Shown here in pieces: positions 46,745 to 56,568 of a stretch of 64,000 nucleotides of DNA. Within the stretch, counting starts at the first letter, position 1; each line of letters begins with the position of its first letter. The stretch is from Yersinia enterocolitica subsp. enterocolitica (GTDB taxonomy: Bacteria > Pseudomonadota > Gammaproteobacteria > Enterobacterales > Enterobacteriaceae): contig NZ_LR590469.1 in assembly GCF_901472495.1 (NCBI RefSeq), positions 2,294,001-2,358,000 of the forward strand, written 5' to 3'. Both the position numbers and the translations under genes were made by a program. The notes under the pieces are model-generated. The model was not told the origin of the DNA and ran no database searches. It saw only the letters and a list, made by a program, of their open reading frames with translations.

Positions 46745-46778
46745 AATTATTGAAATAAACAGTTATTGAAATAAATAG

Positions 46779-47228
46779 TTATTGAAGTAGACGGCCCCAC
46801 TGCTCCACCCACGAAGCTGAAACAACCTCAGGTTCCGGATGTTCAATAGCATCAATCTCTAGCCTTTCGCCAATTCTCGTCGCACCCTGCTCTTGTAATA
46901 ACTCATCAAATGCACGACCGGCTCCGCAGAAATTATCATAACTGCTATCACCTAACGCAATGATGCCATAGCGCAATTCTGGTTGGAATCCAACCTGATC
47001 ACGCACGGCGATAAAGAGCGAAGCAATGCTATCTGGGAAATCACCCTGCCCGGTTGTCGAGGTCACCACCAGTGCATAATGTTGACGATAATACTGCCAG
47101 GCCTCTAAAGTGCCTTCATCGAACACTTTGACCTCATGCCCCTGCTCTTTCAGTATGCTCTCGGCTTCTTCTGCAACTAAAAGTGAGTTACCGTACACAG
47201 TGCCGACGAAAATCCCGACCTGAGCCAT
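46779..47228 (-). CDS. yqcA: YqcA family flavodoxin
   Basis: 149-aa flavodoxin-fold FMN protein. FMN phosphate loop [13 protein letters not shown] near 9-21, isoalloxazine contacts in [12 protein letters not shown] (56-67) and [14 protein letters not shown] about 92-105. The electron partner is not evident. It is 27 bp after truC on the same strand; the trio yqcC-truC-yqcA is conserved. Confidence 0.94.
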   Translation of the reverse strand: MAQVGIFVGTVYGNSLLVAEEAESILKEQGHEVKVFDEGTLEAWQYYRQHYALVVTSTTGQGDFPDSIASLFIAVRDQVGFQPELRYGIIALGDSSYDNFCGAGRAFDELLQEQGATRIGERLEIDAIEHPEPEVVSASWVEQWGRLLQ

Positions 47229-47255
47229 AAAAAGTTGTCCTTTTAACGAGAAAAA

Positions 47256-48029
47256 TTACGCACTATCCTGACTCGCCGTTGCTGCAAACTCAACCCTTTC
47301 AAGATGAGGGACAATCCCCAGCCAACCAAAATGTGACATCAGCTGTTGCCAGGATTCATCCCAACGCGCCGTCAAACTGAGCGACTCTCCGGTCACTGGA
47401 TGATTCAGATGTAAATGACTGGCATGAAGCATGAGCCGCGAGCAATCAAAATGTTCTGCAACTCCACGATTCTGACGCAGATCGCCGTGGGCACTGTCAC
47501 CGATGATCGGATGGCGAATATGCGCCATATGTCGACGAAGTTGGTGTTTACGGCCCGTTTCTGGTTTTAACTGCATTAAACTAAAGCGCGAAGTGTCATA
47601 GCGCCCGATGGCAATAGGCACTTCCACTTGAGCCAAGGCCTGATAATGGGTAACTGAAGGCTGCGGTGCTTTATCGGGGCGAGCAAATTTATCCGCAATC
47701 TTGTCTAACTCTTCAGTCATCTCATAATCAATAGTGCCATCTTCTAGCACGTATCCACGAACGACCGCATGATAGGTTTTCTGAATCTGATGCTGTTCAA
47801 ATTGCAACGAAAGGGCACGAGCCACATCGCTGGACAGTGCCATCAGCAGCACACCCGATGTCGGGCGGTCCAGGCGATGAACGGTATAAACATGCTGGCC
47901 AATTTGATCACGTACTGTTTGCATGACAAATACGGTTTCATTGCTATCCAGCCAACTGCGGTGAACTAACCAGCCGGCTGGTTTATTTACCGCAACTATA
48001 TGTTCGTCTTGATAGAGTATTTCCAGCAT
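47256..48029 (-). CDS. truC: tRNA pseudouridine(65) synthase
   Basis: 257-aa RluA-family pseudouridine synthase acting on U65 of tRNA-Ile and tRNA-Asp. Catalytic Asp54 in HRLDRPTSG; KPAGWLVH at 16-23 and LKPETGRKHQLRRH about 175 are the family motifs. Its ATG overlaps the yqcC stop by 1 base. Both of its known tRNA targets are encoded in the rrn operon of this window. Confidence 0.95.
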   Translation of the reverse strand: MLEILYQDEHIVAVNKPAGWLVHRSWLDSNETVFVMQTVRDQIGQHVYTVHRLDRPTSGVLLMALSSDVARALSLQFEQHQIQKTYHAVVRGYVLEDGTIDYEMTEELDKIADKFARPDKAPQPSVTHYQALAQVEVPIAIGRYDTSRFSLMQLKPETGRKHQLRRHMAHIRHPIIGDSAHGDLRQNRGVAEHFDCSRLMLHASHLHLNHPVTGESLSLTARWDESWQQLMSHFGWLGIVPHLERVEFAATASQDSA

Positions 48030-48361
48030 TAGTGATTTTCTTTATTCAGCAGGTCATCGAGACGCTGTAATTCTACCAGCAGCAAGGTGCAATCCGGGCG
48101 ATCCTCGCCAGTCAGCGCTTCTTCAAAGTAGGGTGTAATAGCAAATCGAGTGGGGAGTGGCCCTTTCGATTCCAACAATGCATACATCCGAGGGATAAGT
48201 ACCCATTGTAACCACTGCTCAGCATCCATAGTATCAATGCTAAAAGGCTCATTACTTTCAAAAGCCTCGGCTTGTGGCGGAACTGTTTGCCAAAGATCAA
48301 TGGCCCGCATGGCAAGCTCGATATTCTGTAGGCTCTGGCGCACCTGATTTTCTGTATTCAT
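48029..48361 (-). CDS. yqcC: YqcC family protein
   Basis: 110-aa conserved protein of unknown function (DUF446). Conserved core FSIDTMDAEQWLQWVLIPRMYALLE. The ATG at 48361 gives the family length; an ATG 11 codons upstream is less likely. First gene of yqcC-truC-yqcA, adjacent to csrB as in E. coli. Confidence 0.92.
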   Translation of the reverse strand: MNTENQVRQSLQNIELAMRAIDLWQTVPPQAEAFESNEPFSIDTMDAEQWLQWVLIPRMYALLESKGPLPTRFAITPYFEEALTGEDRPDCTLLLVELQRLDDLLNKENH

Positions 48362-48487
48362 GATTATGCTCTCAACCAAAAAATAACTATTCACCGGGCT
48401 GGTTCAACGGCGGCCAAGCATACCATTGAAGAACAAGATGCCCAAACTCACACCCTAGACGACTAGAGTAGATTGAGCAAAATGTGG

Positions 48488-48842
48488 ATAAAAAAAGGGG
48501 TACTGTTTTACCAGTACCCCTCTATTCGTTTCATAGCAATCCAGCTAAAAGTGATGCTCCCTGCTCAATCCTTGAAAACTTTTCCGTGCGGTTATCCTAA
48601 CCAGCAATCCGTCGCGTTGTCCTACACCATCCCAGTGCCAATCCTGAAGTTATCCTAACCCACCAATCATCCTGGACTGGCTCTCAATCTCCATCCTGGA
48701 GGTGTCCTTTGTTTCTTCCTGAAACATCCCTTCACTCATCCTAAGCAGTCCCTGAGTCCTTCATCCTGAAGTGGCACCATCCTGATACCGTCCTTTCCGC
48801 CAGATCCTATCGGGCGAGTAAAGGATCGCTTAATCGACAAAG
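48488..48842 (-). ncRNA. csrB: CsrB small regulatory RNA
   Basis: About 355-nt RNA that sequesters the translational regulator CsrA. About two dozen GGA motifs, many as AGGA or CAGGATG in hairpin loops, are spread over the region; shared segments with E. coli CsrB include CACCTCCAGGATGGAGA and AGCAGGGAGCA. It ends in a strong terminator: GGGGTACTG / CAGTACCCC, then T7 (about 48523-48491). The 5' end is estimated from a -10-like TACAGT at 48859-48854. Located between yqcC and syd exactly as in E. coli. In this family BarA/UvrY activates its transcription. Confidence 0.92.
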
Positions 48843-48970
48843 AGAGGCAAGGTACTGTAAGAAGAATGGGGAAGATGCTTTTATATATAAAAAAATGAAT
48901 GTTTGTAACAAAGTGATTTTATTGAAGATAAATCTAATACAATAATTTCACATAAAAGGAATAGAAGTGA

Positions 48971-49010
48971 TGTCTCACAGCTCGTGTGAGACATCTCTCA
49001 CACGAGCTGT
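48971..49010. repeat. Perfect 15-bp inverted repeat between csrB and syd
   Basis: ACAGCTCGTGTGAGA (48977-48991) and its exact reverse complement (48996-49010) around CATC. An overlapping shorter palindrome (GTCTCACA at 48972-48979 and TGTGAGAC at 48985-48992) can form instead. Neither strand has a U-run, so it is not a standard terminator, although it follows the syd gene (stop at 49036). Confidence 0.85.
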
Positions 49011-49035
49011 GCTGGGATGGGCAATAATCTTATCT

Positions 49036-49587
49036 TTATTCAGGAAATACAGGACGTAATGCATCCAGAAAATGAGCAAGAGTCGATGCCAGTAATGTCC
49101 GTTTACCGCTACCAAACTCCTCTAACACCATATTGCCACTAACATTACACAGTGAGGCCATGGTCATTTCCGATTCCGTTGTCGCTAAAAACAGTGTTGG
49201 CGAGAGTTTCAGTCTTTTCTGTGTCACCAAATGACCAATGAGATTTTCCTGTAAACGAATGAAATCGTCCTCGCTCCAGACCTGAAGCAAGGTAAAACGG
49301 TGATCACCTAAATCAGCTTTCATGTCCCCGGCATATTGTTGGGTATAAAACTCATGGATATCTGGATGAAGCTGAATCTCCAGTGCCCGTTCAACATTGG
49401 CAAGATTAGCTTCACCAACAAAAGGCTGCGGCAACCAAAACACCTGATTATCCTGAGTTTCTATATTACAGGGAGAAGGTACCCCATAAAGCTCCTCACT
49501 GGCAGGTGGTCGCCCGGTTTGCTGCTGCCATAAGTCAATATAGCGCTGAGTAAAGCTCTTGAGTGCCGTTGAAACGTTCTGGTCCAT
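49036..49587 (-). CDS. syd: SecY-interacting protein Syd
   Basis: 183-aa cytoplasmic protein that binds SecY and may check assembly of the translocon. N-terminal [21 protein letters not shown] and core [23 protein letters not shown] are the family pattern. Divergent from queF; csrB lies downstream. Usual length. Confidence 0.95.
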   Translation of the reverse strand: MDQNVSTALKSFTQRYIDLWQQQTGRPPASEELYGVPSPCNIETQDNQVFWLPQPFVGEANLANVERALEIQLHPDIHEFYTQQYAGDMKADLGDHRFTLLQVWSEDDFIRLQENLIGHLVTQKRLKLSPTLFLATTESEMTMASLCNVSGNMVLEEFGSGKRTLLASTLAHFLDALRPVFPE

Positions 49588-49718
49588 TCTTATTCTCTGT
49601 GTCGGGGCGGCTTGCGCTGCACCAAGGTAAAGGCGTTACCCTACTTAGAAATGCAGTTAAACGCGGCATTAATTGATAAACTACAGCTATTGTACCTTTC
49701 TCTCATCATGGGAACAGC

Positions 49719-50564
49719 ATGTCTTCATATCAAGACCACAAGGCTCTGGCGGAACTGACGCTGGGCAAACCCACCGCGTATTGTGATCACTACGATGTGA
49801 CCTTATTGCAGGCCGTGCCACGCAGTATAAACCGCGAACCTCTCGGTTTATATCCCGATAATCTGCCCTTTCATGGCGCTGATATCTGGACGTTATATGA
49901 GCTATCCTGGCTAAACAGTAAAGGCTTACCACAAGTTGCTATAGGTGAAATTAGCCTAAATGCTGATAGCGTTAATCTCATTGAGTCAAAAAGCTTTAAA
50001 CTTTACCTCAACAGTTTTAACCAAACAGTGTTTACTGATTGGGAAAGTGTACGCACTACTTTGCAACAGGATTTATCCGCCTGTGCCCAAGGAGAGGTGA
50101 GTATCACCCTATACCGTCTGGATGAAATGACACATCAACCGATAGCCAACTTCTCGGGAGAATGTCTGGATGAGCAAGATCTCTATATCGACAGTTATGA
50201 ATTCAATGCCGATTATCTGCAAGGTGCAGCAGGTAAAAACCGCGTAACAGAGAGCCTGGTCAGCCACTTGCTAAAATCTAACTGTCTGATAACTCACCAA
50301 CCAGATTGGGGTTCTGTCCAAATAAGCTACAGTGGCCCGCAAATTAACCGCGAAGCCTTACTGCGCTATCTTATCTCTTTCCGCCATCATAATGAGTTTC
50401 ACGAGCAGTGTGTCGAACGCATTTTCAATGACATTATGCGTTTCTGTCAGCCTGAGACACTATCCGTTTATGCGCGTTATACCCGTCGCGGAGGGCTGGA
50501 TATCAATCCATGGCGTTCCAATACTGATTTTGTGCCATTGACTGGCCGCCTGGCGCGACAATAA
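49719..50564 (+). CDS. queF: NADPH-dependent preQ0 reductase QueF
   Basis: 281-aa enzyme reducing the nitrile of 7-cyano-7-deazaguanine to preQ1 for queuosine in tRNA. Long bimodular (tandem T-fold) form. The catalytic Cys lies in [16 protein letters not shown], about residue 189, with the Asp a few residues on; the substrate motif [13 protein letters not shown] is about 152. Next to syd as in E. coli. Confidence 0.96.
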   Translation: MSSYQDHKALAELTLGKPTAYCDHYDVTLLQAVPRSINREPLGLYPDNLPFHGADIWTLYELSWLNSKGLPQVAIGEISLNADSVNLIESKSFKLYLNSFNQTVFTDWESVRTTLQQDLSACAQGEVSITLYRLDEMTHQPIANFSGECLDEQDLYIDSYEFNADYLQGAAGKNRVTESLVSHLLKSNCLITHQPDWGSVQISYSGPQINREALLRYLISFRHHNEFHEQCVERIFNDIMRFCQPETLSVYARYTRRGGLDINPWRSNTDFVPLTGRLARQ

Positions 50565-50777
50565 ATGCGTACACCTGCGCAACTTTATCACCAGCAGCAC
50601 GTTAGTATTGGCAAAAAGTAAGCGACGACGTTAAGGTTATTTATAGGTTCCTTATGCTATTTTCAGTATAAAAATCAGTAATGGATACTTAGTGGTCTCT
50701 CTGATATTCCACGGAAAACAGAAAGCAGCACTCTGATACATACGCACTACCACCCTTAGGGGTGTAAAGGAGTAACT

Positions 50778-52142
50778 TTGATTACACATGTCAGCCCACT
50801 CGGCTCAATGGATCTGTTATCACAGTTCGAAGTGGATATGCTCAAACGTACAGCCAGTAGTGATCTGTACCGTTTATTCCGTAATTGCTCATTGGCTGTT
50901 CTTAACTCAGGTAGTCTGACTGATAACAGCAAAGAGCTTTTATCTCGCTATGAAACCTTTGATATCAATGTGCTGCGCCGCGAACGTGGTGTAAAACTCG
51001 AACTGGTTAATCCACCAGAGCATGCTTTTGTTGATGGTAAAATTATTCGCTCTTTGCAGGCAAACTTGTTTGCAGTCTTACGTGACATTCTGTTTGTTAA
51101 TGGTCAAATCGTAAACGCCGAGCGTTTCCAACATCTGAATATGGAAAGCTCCAACCATTTGACCAATTTGGTCTTTTCAATTTTGCGTAATGCCCGTGCC
51201 CTGCATCTTGATGAAGATCCGAATATGATTGTGTGCTGGGGCGGCCATTCAATCAATGAAACCGAATACTTGTATGCCCGTAAAGTCGGCAACCAGTTAG
51301 GTTTGCGTGAATTGAATATCTGCACCGGCTGTGGGCCGGGAGCCATGGAAGCACCGATGAAAGGTGCCGCAGTGGGTCATGCCCAACAACGTTACAAACA
51401 AGGCCGCTTTATCGGTATGACCGAACCATCAATCATTGCTGCAGAACCACCAAACCCGTTAGTCAATGAACTGATTATCATGCCAGACATTGAAAAACGG
51501 CTAGAGGCCTTTGTTCGTATCGCTCATGGCATCATTATTTTCCCTGGTGGCGTGGGAACAGCAGAAGAGTTGCTCTATTTGTTAGGTATTCTGATGAATC
51601 CGGATAATGAGGAGCAGGTTTTACCTCTGATCCTGACCGGGCCAAAAGAGAGTGCAGATTACTTCAGAGTTGTGGATGAATTCATCATGAACACTCTGGG
51701 TGATAAAGCACGTGAATACTACCAGATAATTATTGATAACCCGGATGAAGTCGCTCGTCAGATGAAAAAAGCGATGCCATTGGTGAAAGAAAATCGCCGT
51801 AATACCGGTGACGCTTATAGTTTCAACTGGTCTATGCGTATCGAGTCAGACTTGCAGCACCCCTTTGAACCGACTCATGAGAACATGGCCAACCTAGACT
51901 TATCCCACAACCAACCCCCAGAGAAGCTGGCTGCTGCATTACGCCGCGCTTTCTCCGGTATTGTGGCGGGTAACGTTAAAGAAGTGGGTATCCATGCCAT
52001 TGAAGCTCACGGGCCATTCAAGTTGCATGGTGATCCTCTACTAATGAAACACATGGACCAGCTGTTGCAAGGTTTTATTATCCAGCAGCGGATGAAATTA
52101 CCAGGCAGTGCTTATACACCTTGCTATGAAATCTGTAGTTAA
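50778..52142 (+). CDS. ppnN: Pyrimidine/purine nucleotide 5'-monophosphate nucleosidase PpnN
   Basis: 454-aa nucleosidase (YgdH) that splits nucleoside monophosphates into base and ribose 5-phosphate and is activated by (p)ppGpp in E. coli. Central LOG-like Rossmann domain with [14 protein letters not shown] about 187-200 and [11 protein letters not shown] about 255. The start is TTG at 50778, 5 nt after AAAGGAG; the next Met would remove the conserved [10 protein letters not shown] small hairpin (50751-50764) sits just upstream of the ribosome-binding site. Confidence 0.95.
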   Translation: MITHVSPLGSMDLLSQFEVDMLKRTASSDLYRLFRNCSLAVLNSGSLTDNSKELLSRYETFDINVLRRERGVKLELVNPPEHAFVDGKIIRSLQANLFAVLRDILFVNGQIVNAERFQHLNMESSNHLTNLVFSILRNARALHLDEDPNMIVCWGGHSINETEYLYARKVGNQLGLRELNICTGCGPGAMEAPMKGAAVGHAQQRYKQGRFIGMTEPSIIAAEPPNPLVNELIIMPDIEKRLEAFVRIAHGIIIFPGGVGTAEELLYLLGILMNPDNEEQVLPLILTGPKESADYFRVVDEFIMNTLGDKAREYYQIIIDNPDEVARQMKKAMPLVKENRRNTGDAYSFNWSMRIESDLQHPFEPTHENMANLDLSHNQPPEKLAAALRRAFSGIVAGNVKEVGIHAIEAHGPFKLHGDPLLMKHMDQLLQGFIIQQRMKLPGSAYTPCYEICS

Positions 52143-52289
52143 AGAATAAATACCCCTTAGCGATAGCGCTGGTACGGACGTCCGGCTGGCGCTAGCTGAA
52201 GGTTATTTGAGCACCATCAGGTGGTTCGCTCTTTATAGCAAAGCAGGGCCAATAAAATAGCCCTTATGGGATAGGTTTTAAGACCGTTA

Positions 52290-53045
52290 ATGCAAATCCA
52301 CCTTCTTATTGTTGATGCCCTTAATCTGATTCGTCGCATTCATGCGGTGCAAGGTTCACCTAGCGTTAATGCTTGTCAGCATGCACTGCAACAGCTGATT
52401 TCACATAGCCAGCCAACCCATGCAGTCGCCGTTTTTGATGAAGATGACCGCTCGGATAGTTGGCGTCATCAATCTCTGCCTGATTACAAAGCGGGCCGCT
52501 CACCAATGCCAGATAATCTGCAACAAGAGATGCCGCTGATCCGTGAAGCATTTAACTCATTGGGGGTTAATTGCTGGAGTTCGCCGGGCAATGAAGCGGA
52601 TGACCTCGCTGCGACTTTAGCAGTAAAGATTGGTGGGGCGGGGCATCAGGTCACTATTGTTTCTACCGACAAAGGCTATTGCCAACTGTTGGCGCCAAAT
52701 GTTCAGATTCGCGATTACTTCCAAAAACGCTGGCTGGATATGCCGTTCGTCAAGCAGGAGTTTGGCGTTTTACCGCACCAATTACCTGACTACTGGGGGC
52801 TTGCTGGGATCAGTAGTAGCAAAATTCCGGGAGTCGCCGGTATTGGAGCAAAAACTGCCGCGCTGTTATTGCAACAAGCCAGCAGCCTGGAGGAACTCTA
52901 TCAGGAGCTGGACTCAGTGCCAGAAAAATGGCGTAAAAAGTTGCAACAGCATCAGGAAATGGCCTTTATTTGCAAACAAATAGCGACCCTTAAAACTGAT
53001 TTACCATTAAGTGGCAACTTGCAGCAGTTACGTTTGAATCGGTGA
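52290..53045 (+). CDS. xni: Flap endonuclease Xni (exonuclease IX)
   Basis: 251-aa FEN-family nuclease related to the 5'-nuclease domain of DNA polymerase [13 protein letters not shown] near the start, [13 protein letters not shown] about 70-82, [10 protein letters not shown] about 103, [10 protein letters not shown] about 128 and the helix-hairpin-helix [14 protein letters not shown] about 180-195. It lacks one of the metal-site aspartates of full FENs, as known for this family. The 147-bp gap before it has an imperfect palindrome. Confidence 0.94.
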   Translation: MQIHLLIVDALNLIRRIHAVQGSPSVNACQHALQQLISHSQPTHAVAVFDEDDRSDSWRHQSLPDYKAGRSPMPDNLQQEMPLIREAFNSLGVNCWSSPGNEADDLAATLAVKIGGAGHQVTIVSTDKGYCQLLAPNVQIRDYFQKRWLDMPFVKQEFGVLPHQLPDYWGLAGISSSKIPGVAGIGAKTAALLLQQASSLEELYQELDSVPEKWRKKLQQHQEMAFICKQIATLKTDLPLSGNLQQLRLNR

Positions 53046-53062
53046 TATCAGCATAAAAAACT

Positions 53063-53082
53063 AAGGGGCCAATTGGCCCCTT
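53063..53082. terminator. Hairpin between xni and rlmM
   Basis: Perfect 20-bp palindrome AAGGGGCCAATTGGCCCCTT. The minus strand continues TAGTTTTTT, so it can end the rlmM transcript (after repeat copy B); it may also stop xni transcription. Confidence 0.75.
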
Positions 53083-53083
53083 G

Positions 53084-53200
53084 CAGACTGCTGACAAAGT
53101 TAATAAGCGGGGAAATGTGCCGAATGGGTCGTAACGGCGTAAGCCGTCGGAGCGCCCATCGGTGCAGTCGCCCCGCCACTCTCGGTGCGACAAAATGGGT
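53084..53200. repeat. Palindromic repeat, copy B
   Basis: About 117 bp closely similar to copy A at 16654. Arms CGGGG..GTGCCGA..TGGGTC and GCGCCCA..CGGTGCA..CCCCG are largely complementary, around the centre GGCGTAAGCC. Between the hairpin terminator at 53063 and the rlmM stop. Confidence 0.75.
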
Positions 53201-53232
53201 AATACATACAGGTACCGGTCTATCACTAAAAT

Positions 53233-54339
53233 TTAAAAACGCTCATCACGACGGCCCGGCACACCAGACCAAATACGCCGCACATGCACCGTAACTTCTT
53301 CGCGGTCATGATAGAGCTGCTTAGCCTGAATATGGGCATTAATACCATTTTCTTTTAGCTGTTCATCAATCATTTCCAGATTTTCTGAAACAACTTCAAA
53401 ACGCTTTTTCATCGGTAACTTCAGGTTAAAAATCGCCTCACGACACCAACCATTGACCAGCCATTTAATAATAAGTTGGGTAACTTTAGCCGGTTTTTCC
53501 ACCATATCGCACACTAACCAGTAAATATTGCTACGTGTTGGCTCATATTTAAAACCGTCTACGCGATGGTGCGTAACCTGCCCGGTATCCATCAAGCTTT
53601 GTGCCATCAAGCCATTATCAATGGCCTGAACCATCATGCTGCGTTGCACTAACTGATAAGTCCAACCACCGGGACAAGCGCCTAAATCGACAGCATGCAT
53701 ACCACTGGCTAAACGCTCTTCCCATTCGTCTGCGGGGATAAACACATGGAAAGCTTCTTCCAGTTTAAGAGTTGAACGGCTTGGGGCATCAGATGGGAAC
53801 TTAAGGCGCGGGATCCCCATATAAAACGGGGAGTTATTGTTGCTATAAGAATAACCAACATAACAACAACCCGATGCAATAAAGAATACATGCACCACTG
53901 GCCGATGAGGATTCTCACGGGCAGACAGAATTTTTTGCTCACGCATTGCATTACGCAACGGCACCGTCAACTTACGGCAAAACTTAAGCAACTCTTTGCT
54001 TTCATTGGTGTCAGCAACTTCAACTCGCAGTTCACCGGCTTTCTCGACAACACCGGTTAACATACCAACGATTGGCGATACGCGATCTTCCGGCGGTAAA
54101 TCTTTCAGTAGCTCACCCACAACCATCATTTGGCGGGCGAAAATCAATTCGCGGAATGGCACTTCACGAATCAAACGATCCGCATCTTCCAACTGATAAC
54201 ATTCAAACAACACATAACCGCTATTTTCTTTTACCCGAGCGAAACCAAAGATTTCGAGCTGTGCTGCTTTGGCGGTAATTTCCGCCGCGCACTCTTTCTC
54301 AAAACCTGAGCGGCAATATAAAGCAATTTTATTATTCAT
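53233..54339 (-). CDS. rlmM: 23S rRNA 2'-O-ribose C2498 methyltransferase RlmM
   Basis: 368-aa SAM methyltransferase (YgdE) for C2498 in the peptidyl transferase centre. N-terminal THUMP domain (about 1-175), then a Rossmann domain with [14 protein letters not shown] (about 220-233); the KDKE-type tetrad should include the Lys in [10 protein letters not shown]. The start overlaps the ygdD stop by 8 bp. Confidence 0.96.
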   Translation of the reverse strand: MNNKIALYCRSGFEKECAAEITAKAAQLEIFGFARVKENSGYVLFECYQLEDADRLIREVPFRELIFARQMMVVGELLKDLPPEDRVSPIVGMLTGVVEKAGELRVEVADTNESKELLKFCRKLTVPLRNAMREQKILSARENPHRPVVHVFFIASGCCYVGYSYSNNNSPFYMGIPRLKFPSDAPSRSTLKLEEAFHVFIPADEWEERLASGMHAVDLGACPGGWTYQLVQRSMMVQAIDNGLMAQSLMDTGQVTHHRVDGFKYEPTRSNIYWLVCDMVEKPAKVTQLIIKWLVNGWCREAIFNLKLPMKKRFEVVSENLEMIDEQLKENGINAHIQAKQLYHDREEVTVHVRRIWSGVPGRRDERF

Positions 54340-54733
54340 GGCGTTCTGCCCTTTTTCTTAGACGCAGCGCGCCAATCAACATCAAAATCCATCCCGCCAG
54401 AAAACATACTCCGCCCACTGGCGTGATATATACCCACAATTTCAGGTGCGATAGAGCCAGGCAGTATAAACTGCCACTAAAGAGTAATATTCCGAGTGCT
54501 AACAAGGCACCACTCCAGTAAAACCAGATACTTATCTGCCGTTGCATGGCAACAGCGAGTGCCAGGATAGCCAGTGTATGGAATCCCTGATACTCCAGCC
54601 CGGTATGAACCCAAGCCATTTCATTCGCCCCCAAAGAGGCACTCAATACATGCGCCCCAAAGGCACCGAAAGCAACATAGAAAAAACCGCTCAGGGCAGC
54701 AAATATCAGCATTAAACGACCATTCATCGTCAT
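54332..54733 (-). CDS. ygdD: DUF423 family membrane protein YgdD
   Basis: 133-aa protein with four predicted membrane helices and the motif [17 protein letters not shown]. Function unknown. Overlaps rlmM; the order gcvA-ygdD-rlmM is as in E. coli. Confidence 0.92.
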   Translation of the reverse strand: MTMNGRLMLIFAALSGFFYVAFGAFGAHVLSASLGANEMAWVHTGLEYQGFHTLAILALAVAMQRQISIWFYWSGALLALGILLFSGSLYCLALSHLKLWVYITPVGGVCFLAGWILMLIGALRLRKRAERHE

Positions 54734-54766
54734 AAACCTTAAATTAATATCGCCTAATAATTAAAA

Positions 54767-55684
54767 TTAGTTCTCGTAGCGAAAGCGTAGCTTTTCCTGC
54801 TCGCTAGCCGCTCTTGCCAGTATCCACTGACGAAAGGCGGCTATTTTACCCAGTTCTGCCTGACTGTCATGACAAACCAGATAAAAAGCATTTTTACTCA
54901 CTAGCACATCGCTAAACGGGCACACCAATCGACCCGCTTCAATCTCAGATTGCGCCATAACGTTATTCACCAACGCAATACCTTGACCATGAACAGCAGC
55001 CTGAACCACCATCGCACTGTGGCTAAATATTGGGCCTTGCTGCACATTAATCTGCGGTACACCCAATTGACGGGTATACGCCATCCAATCTCGGCGGGAA
55101 GTATCATGCAACAGGGTGTGATTAGCCAGATCTGCCGGTACTTTTAATCCATTCTCGCCCATTAGCAGGCTGGGAGCACAAACAGGAAGCAAGAATTCGG
55201 CATACAGGCGTTCAGTACGCAAGCCAGTCCAATTTCCTCGGCCGTAAAATATCGCCACATCGACATCATCAGCGAGTTTATCCTCTTCTCGGTCTACCGC
55301 CTGAATTCTGACATCAATGCCCGGATAAGCCGCATTAAATCCAGACAGACGAGGAACCAACCATTGGATAGCAAAACTGGGGGGAAGACTGACGGTCAGA
55401 GCACCTTTAGCACTACGTGCCTGCAATTTGCGAGTGGCTTCATTGATGGAGGTAAAAATCTCTTTGATGTCGAGGTAATAACTCTGCCCTTCTTCGGTCA
55501 GCAGCAAAGAACGGTTACGCCGACGGAACAGTTTTAGTCCGAGAAAATCCTCCAGTGACTTTATCTGGTGGCTAACAGCGGCTTGCGTGACAAATAATTC
55601 ATCAGCCGCTTTAGTAAAACTCAGGTGGCGTGCGGCCGCATCGAAGACCCGCAAAGCGTTCAGTGGTGGTAATCGTTTTGACAT
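54767..55684 (-). CDS. gcvA: Glycine cleavage system regulator GcvA
   Basis: 305-aa LysR-type regulator. Helix-turn-helix about 20-40 (FTKAADELFVTQAAVSHQIKSLE region), effector domain about 90-300. Controls gcvTHP and the divergent sRNA gcvB in response to glycine. The 127-bp gap to gcvB should hold the GcvA sites; an ATTAG (CTAAT) motif is visible at 55740-55744. Confidence 0.96.
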   Translation of the reverse strand: MSKRLPPLNALRVFDAAARHLSFTKAADELFVTQAAVSHQIKSLEDFLGLKLFRRRNRSLLLTEEGQSYYLDIKEIFTSINEATRKLQARSAKGALTVSLPPSFAIQWLVPRLSGFNAAYPGIDVRIQAVDREEDKLADDVDVAIFYGRGNWTGLRTERLYAEFLLPVCAPSLLMGENGLKVPADLANHTLLHDTSRRDWMAYTRQLGVPQINVQQGPIFSHSAMVVQAAVHGQGIALVNNVMAQSEIEAGRLVCPFSDVLVSKNAFYLVCHDSQAELGKIAAFRQWILARAASEQEKLRFRYEN

Positions 55685-55776
55685 GAATTGGATACTTTTT
55701 TATAACGGCTCATCTTCAGATGAAACCCTTTGTTTACTTATTAGTTTTTGTAATCCGAGACATTATAAATTGTCCG

Positions 55777-55805
55777 TTGATGATGCGCCAGCAAATACCT
55801 ATAGT
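55777..55805 (+). promoter_or_regulatory. gcvB promoter
   Basis: TTGATG (55777-55782) and TATAGT (55800-55805), 17 bp apart, with the predicted GcvB start 7 bases on. It faces away from gcvA. Confidence 0.75.
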
Positions 55806-55811
55806 GGCGGC

Positions 55812-56015
55812 ACTTCCCAAGCCGGAACGAAAAGTAGGTTTAGTATCCAGGTACTGAATTGCTTTTGGCTTTGTGGTTGTGATGTTGTGTTTGCAAATGG
55901 TCTGGTGTGCCAGACATAGTAGCTAAGCTACTGTTTTTTTTCACTTCCTGTACATTTACCCTGTCTGTCCATAGTGATTTTATGCAGCACCGCTATTTTC
56001 GCGGTGCTTTTTTTT
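55812..56015 (+). ncRNA. gcvB: GcvB small regulatory RNA
   Basis: About 204-nt Hfq-dependent sRNA that represses many amino-acid and peptide transporter mRNAs. 5' ACTTCCCAAGCCGGAACGAAAAG, G/U-rich R1 region TTGTGGTTGTGATGTTGTG (55871-55889), conserved R2 CACTTCCTGTACATTTACCC, and the terminator GCACCGC / GCGGTGC with T8. All match E. coli GcvB in order, next to gcvA. Confidence 0.95.
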
Positions 56016-56164
56016 GGCCTTATTTTCAGAGCCTGCTTATTTCTTTTCAAAAACTAAATGTAAGCGACACTTTGCATTGCACATAGTTATGCTTAAATTT
56101 GAGTTGTTGTAGCGGGTTTCCAAACCGGATCAGGCTTCTTTTTGAGAACCACTTCGCAGTTTAA
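56016..56164. other. Spacer between gcvB and the lipoprotein gene
   Basis: 149 bp with no gene, repeat or clear terminator visible beyond the GcvB terminator that precedes it. Confidence 0.5.
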
Positions 56165-56386
56165 CTACTTGCCCTCAGCCATTTCTTTTACTTCTGAACG
56201 ATTAATTTGCTGTTCGGTACCATTGGCATCGGTATAACTTATCATCCCCGTTTCATCATCTACTTTAGGTTTACCATCAGCAACGATAGTGCGACCATCA
56301 TTAGTGTGCATGACATAATTGCTTGAACACGCTGCTAAGGTAAAAGTGAGCATAAGTGCAGAGATTACGGCAGCTGTCTTTTTCAT
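56165..56386 (-). CDS. YgdI/YgdR family lipoprotein
   Basis: 73-aa predicted lipoprotein. Signal peptide with lipobox LAAC (Cys20), then the small SH3-like domain of the DUF903 family (YVMHTNDGRTIVADGKPKVDDETG). The ATG at 56386 has a strong ribosome-binding site (AAGGAGTCACCC); an ATG 27 codons upstream does not. Its place next to gcvB matches ygdI of E. coli. Function unknown. Confidence 0.9.
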   Translation of the reverse strand: MKKTAAVISALMLTFTLAACSSNYVMHTNDGRTIVADGKPKVDDETGMISYTDANGTEQQINRSEVKEMAEGK

Positions 56387-56568
56387 GGGTGACTCCTTGC
56401 AGATTAAAATGCTAAAAATATCGTTTCCATTACCAGACAAATGGTTATGTCCGTTACTATTCAGCATAACCCTCTTGAGACATATTGCCAGCCGCCAAGG
56501 CCATTAGTGGGCTAATTGTGGCTAAAATGAGACAGTTCCGAAGTGAACCAAAGGATGCGAACAACAGA

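Noticed and set aside
48540..48800. Repeated ATCCTG motifs considered as a CRISPR-like or tandem repeat array
   Set aside because: Units are uneven and lie in hairpins; on the other strand they are the GGA motifs of CsrB.
55587..55919. 110-codon frame across the gcvA start and gcvB
   Set aside because: It overlaps the gcvA coding region in antisense and the GcvB sRNA; the sRNA explains the conservation.
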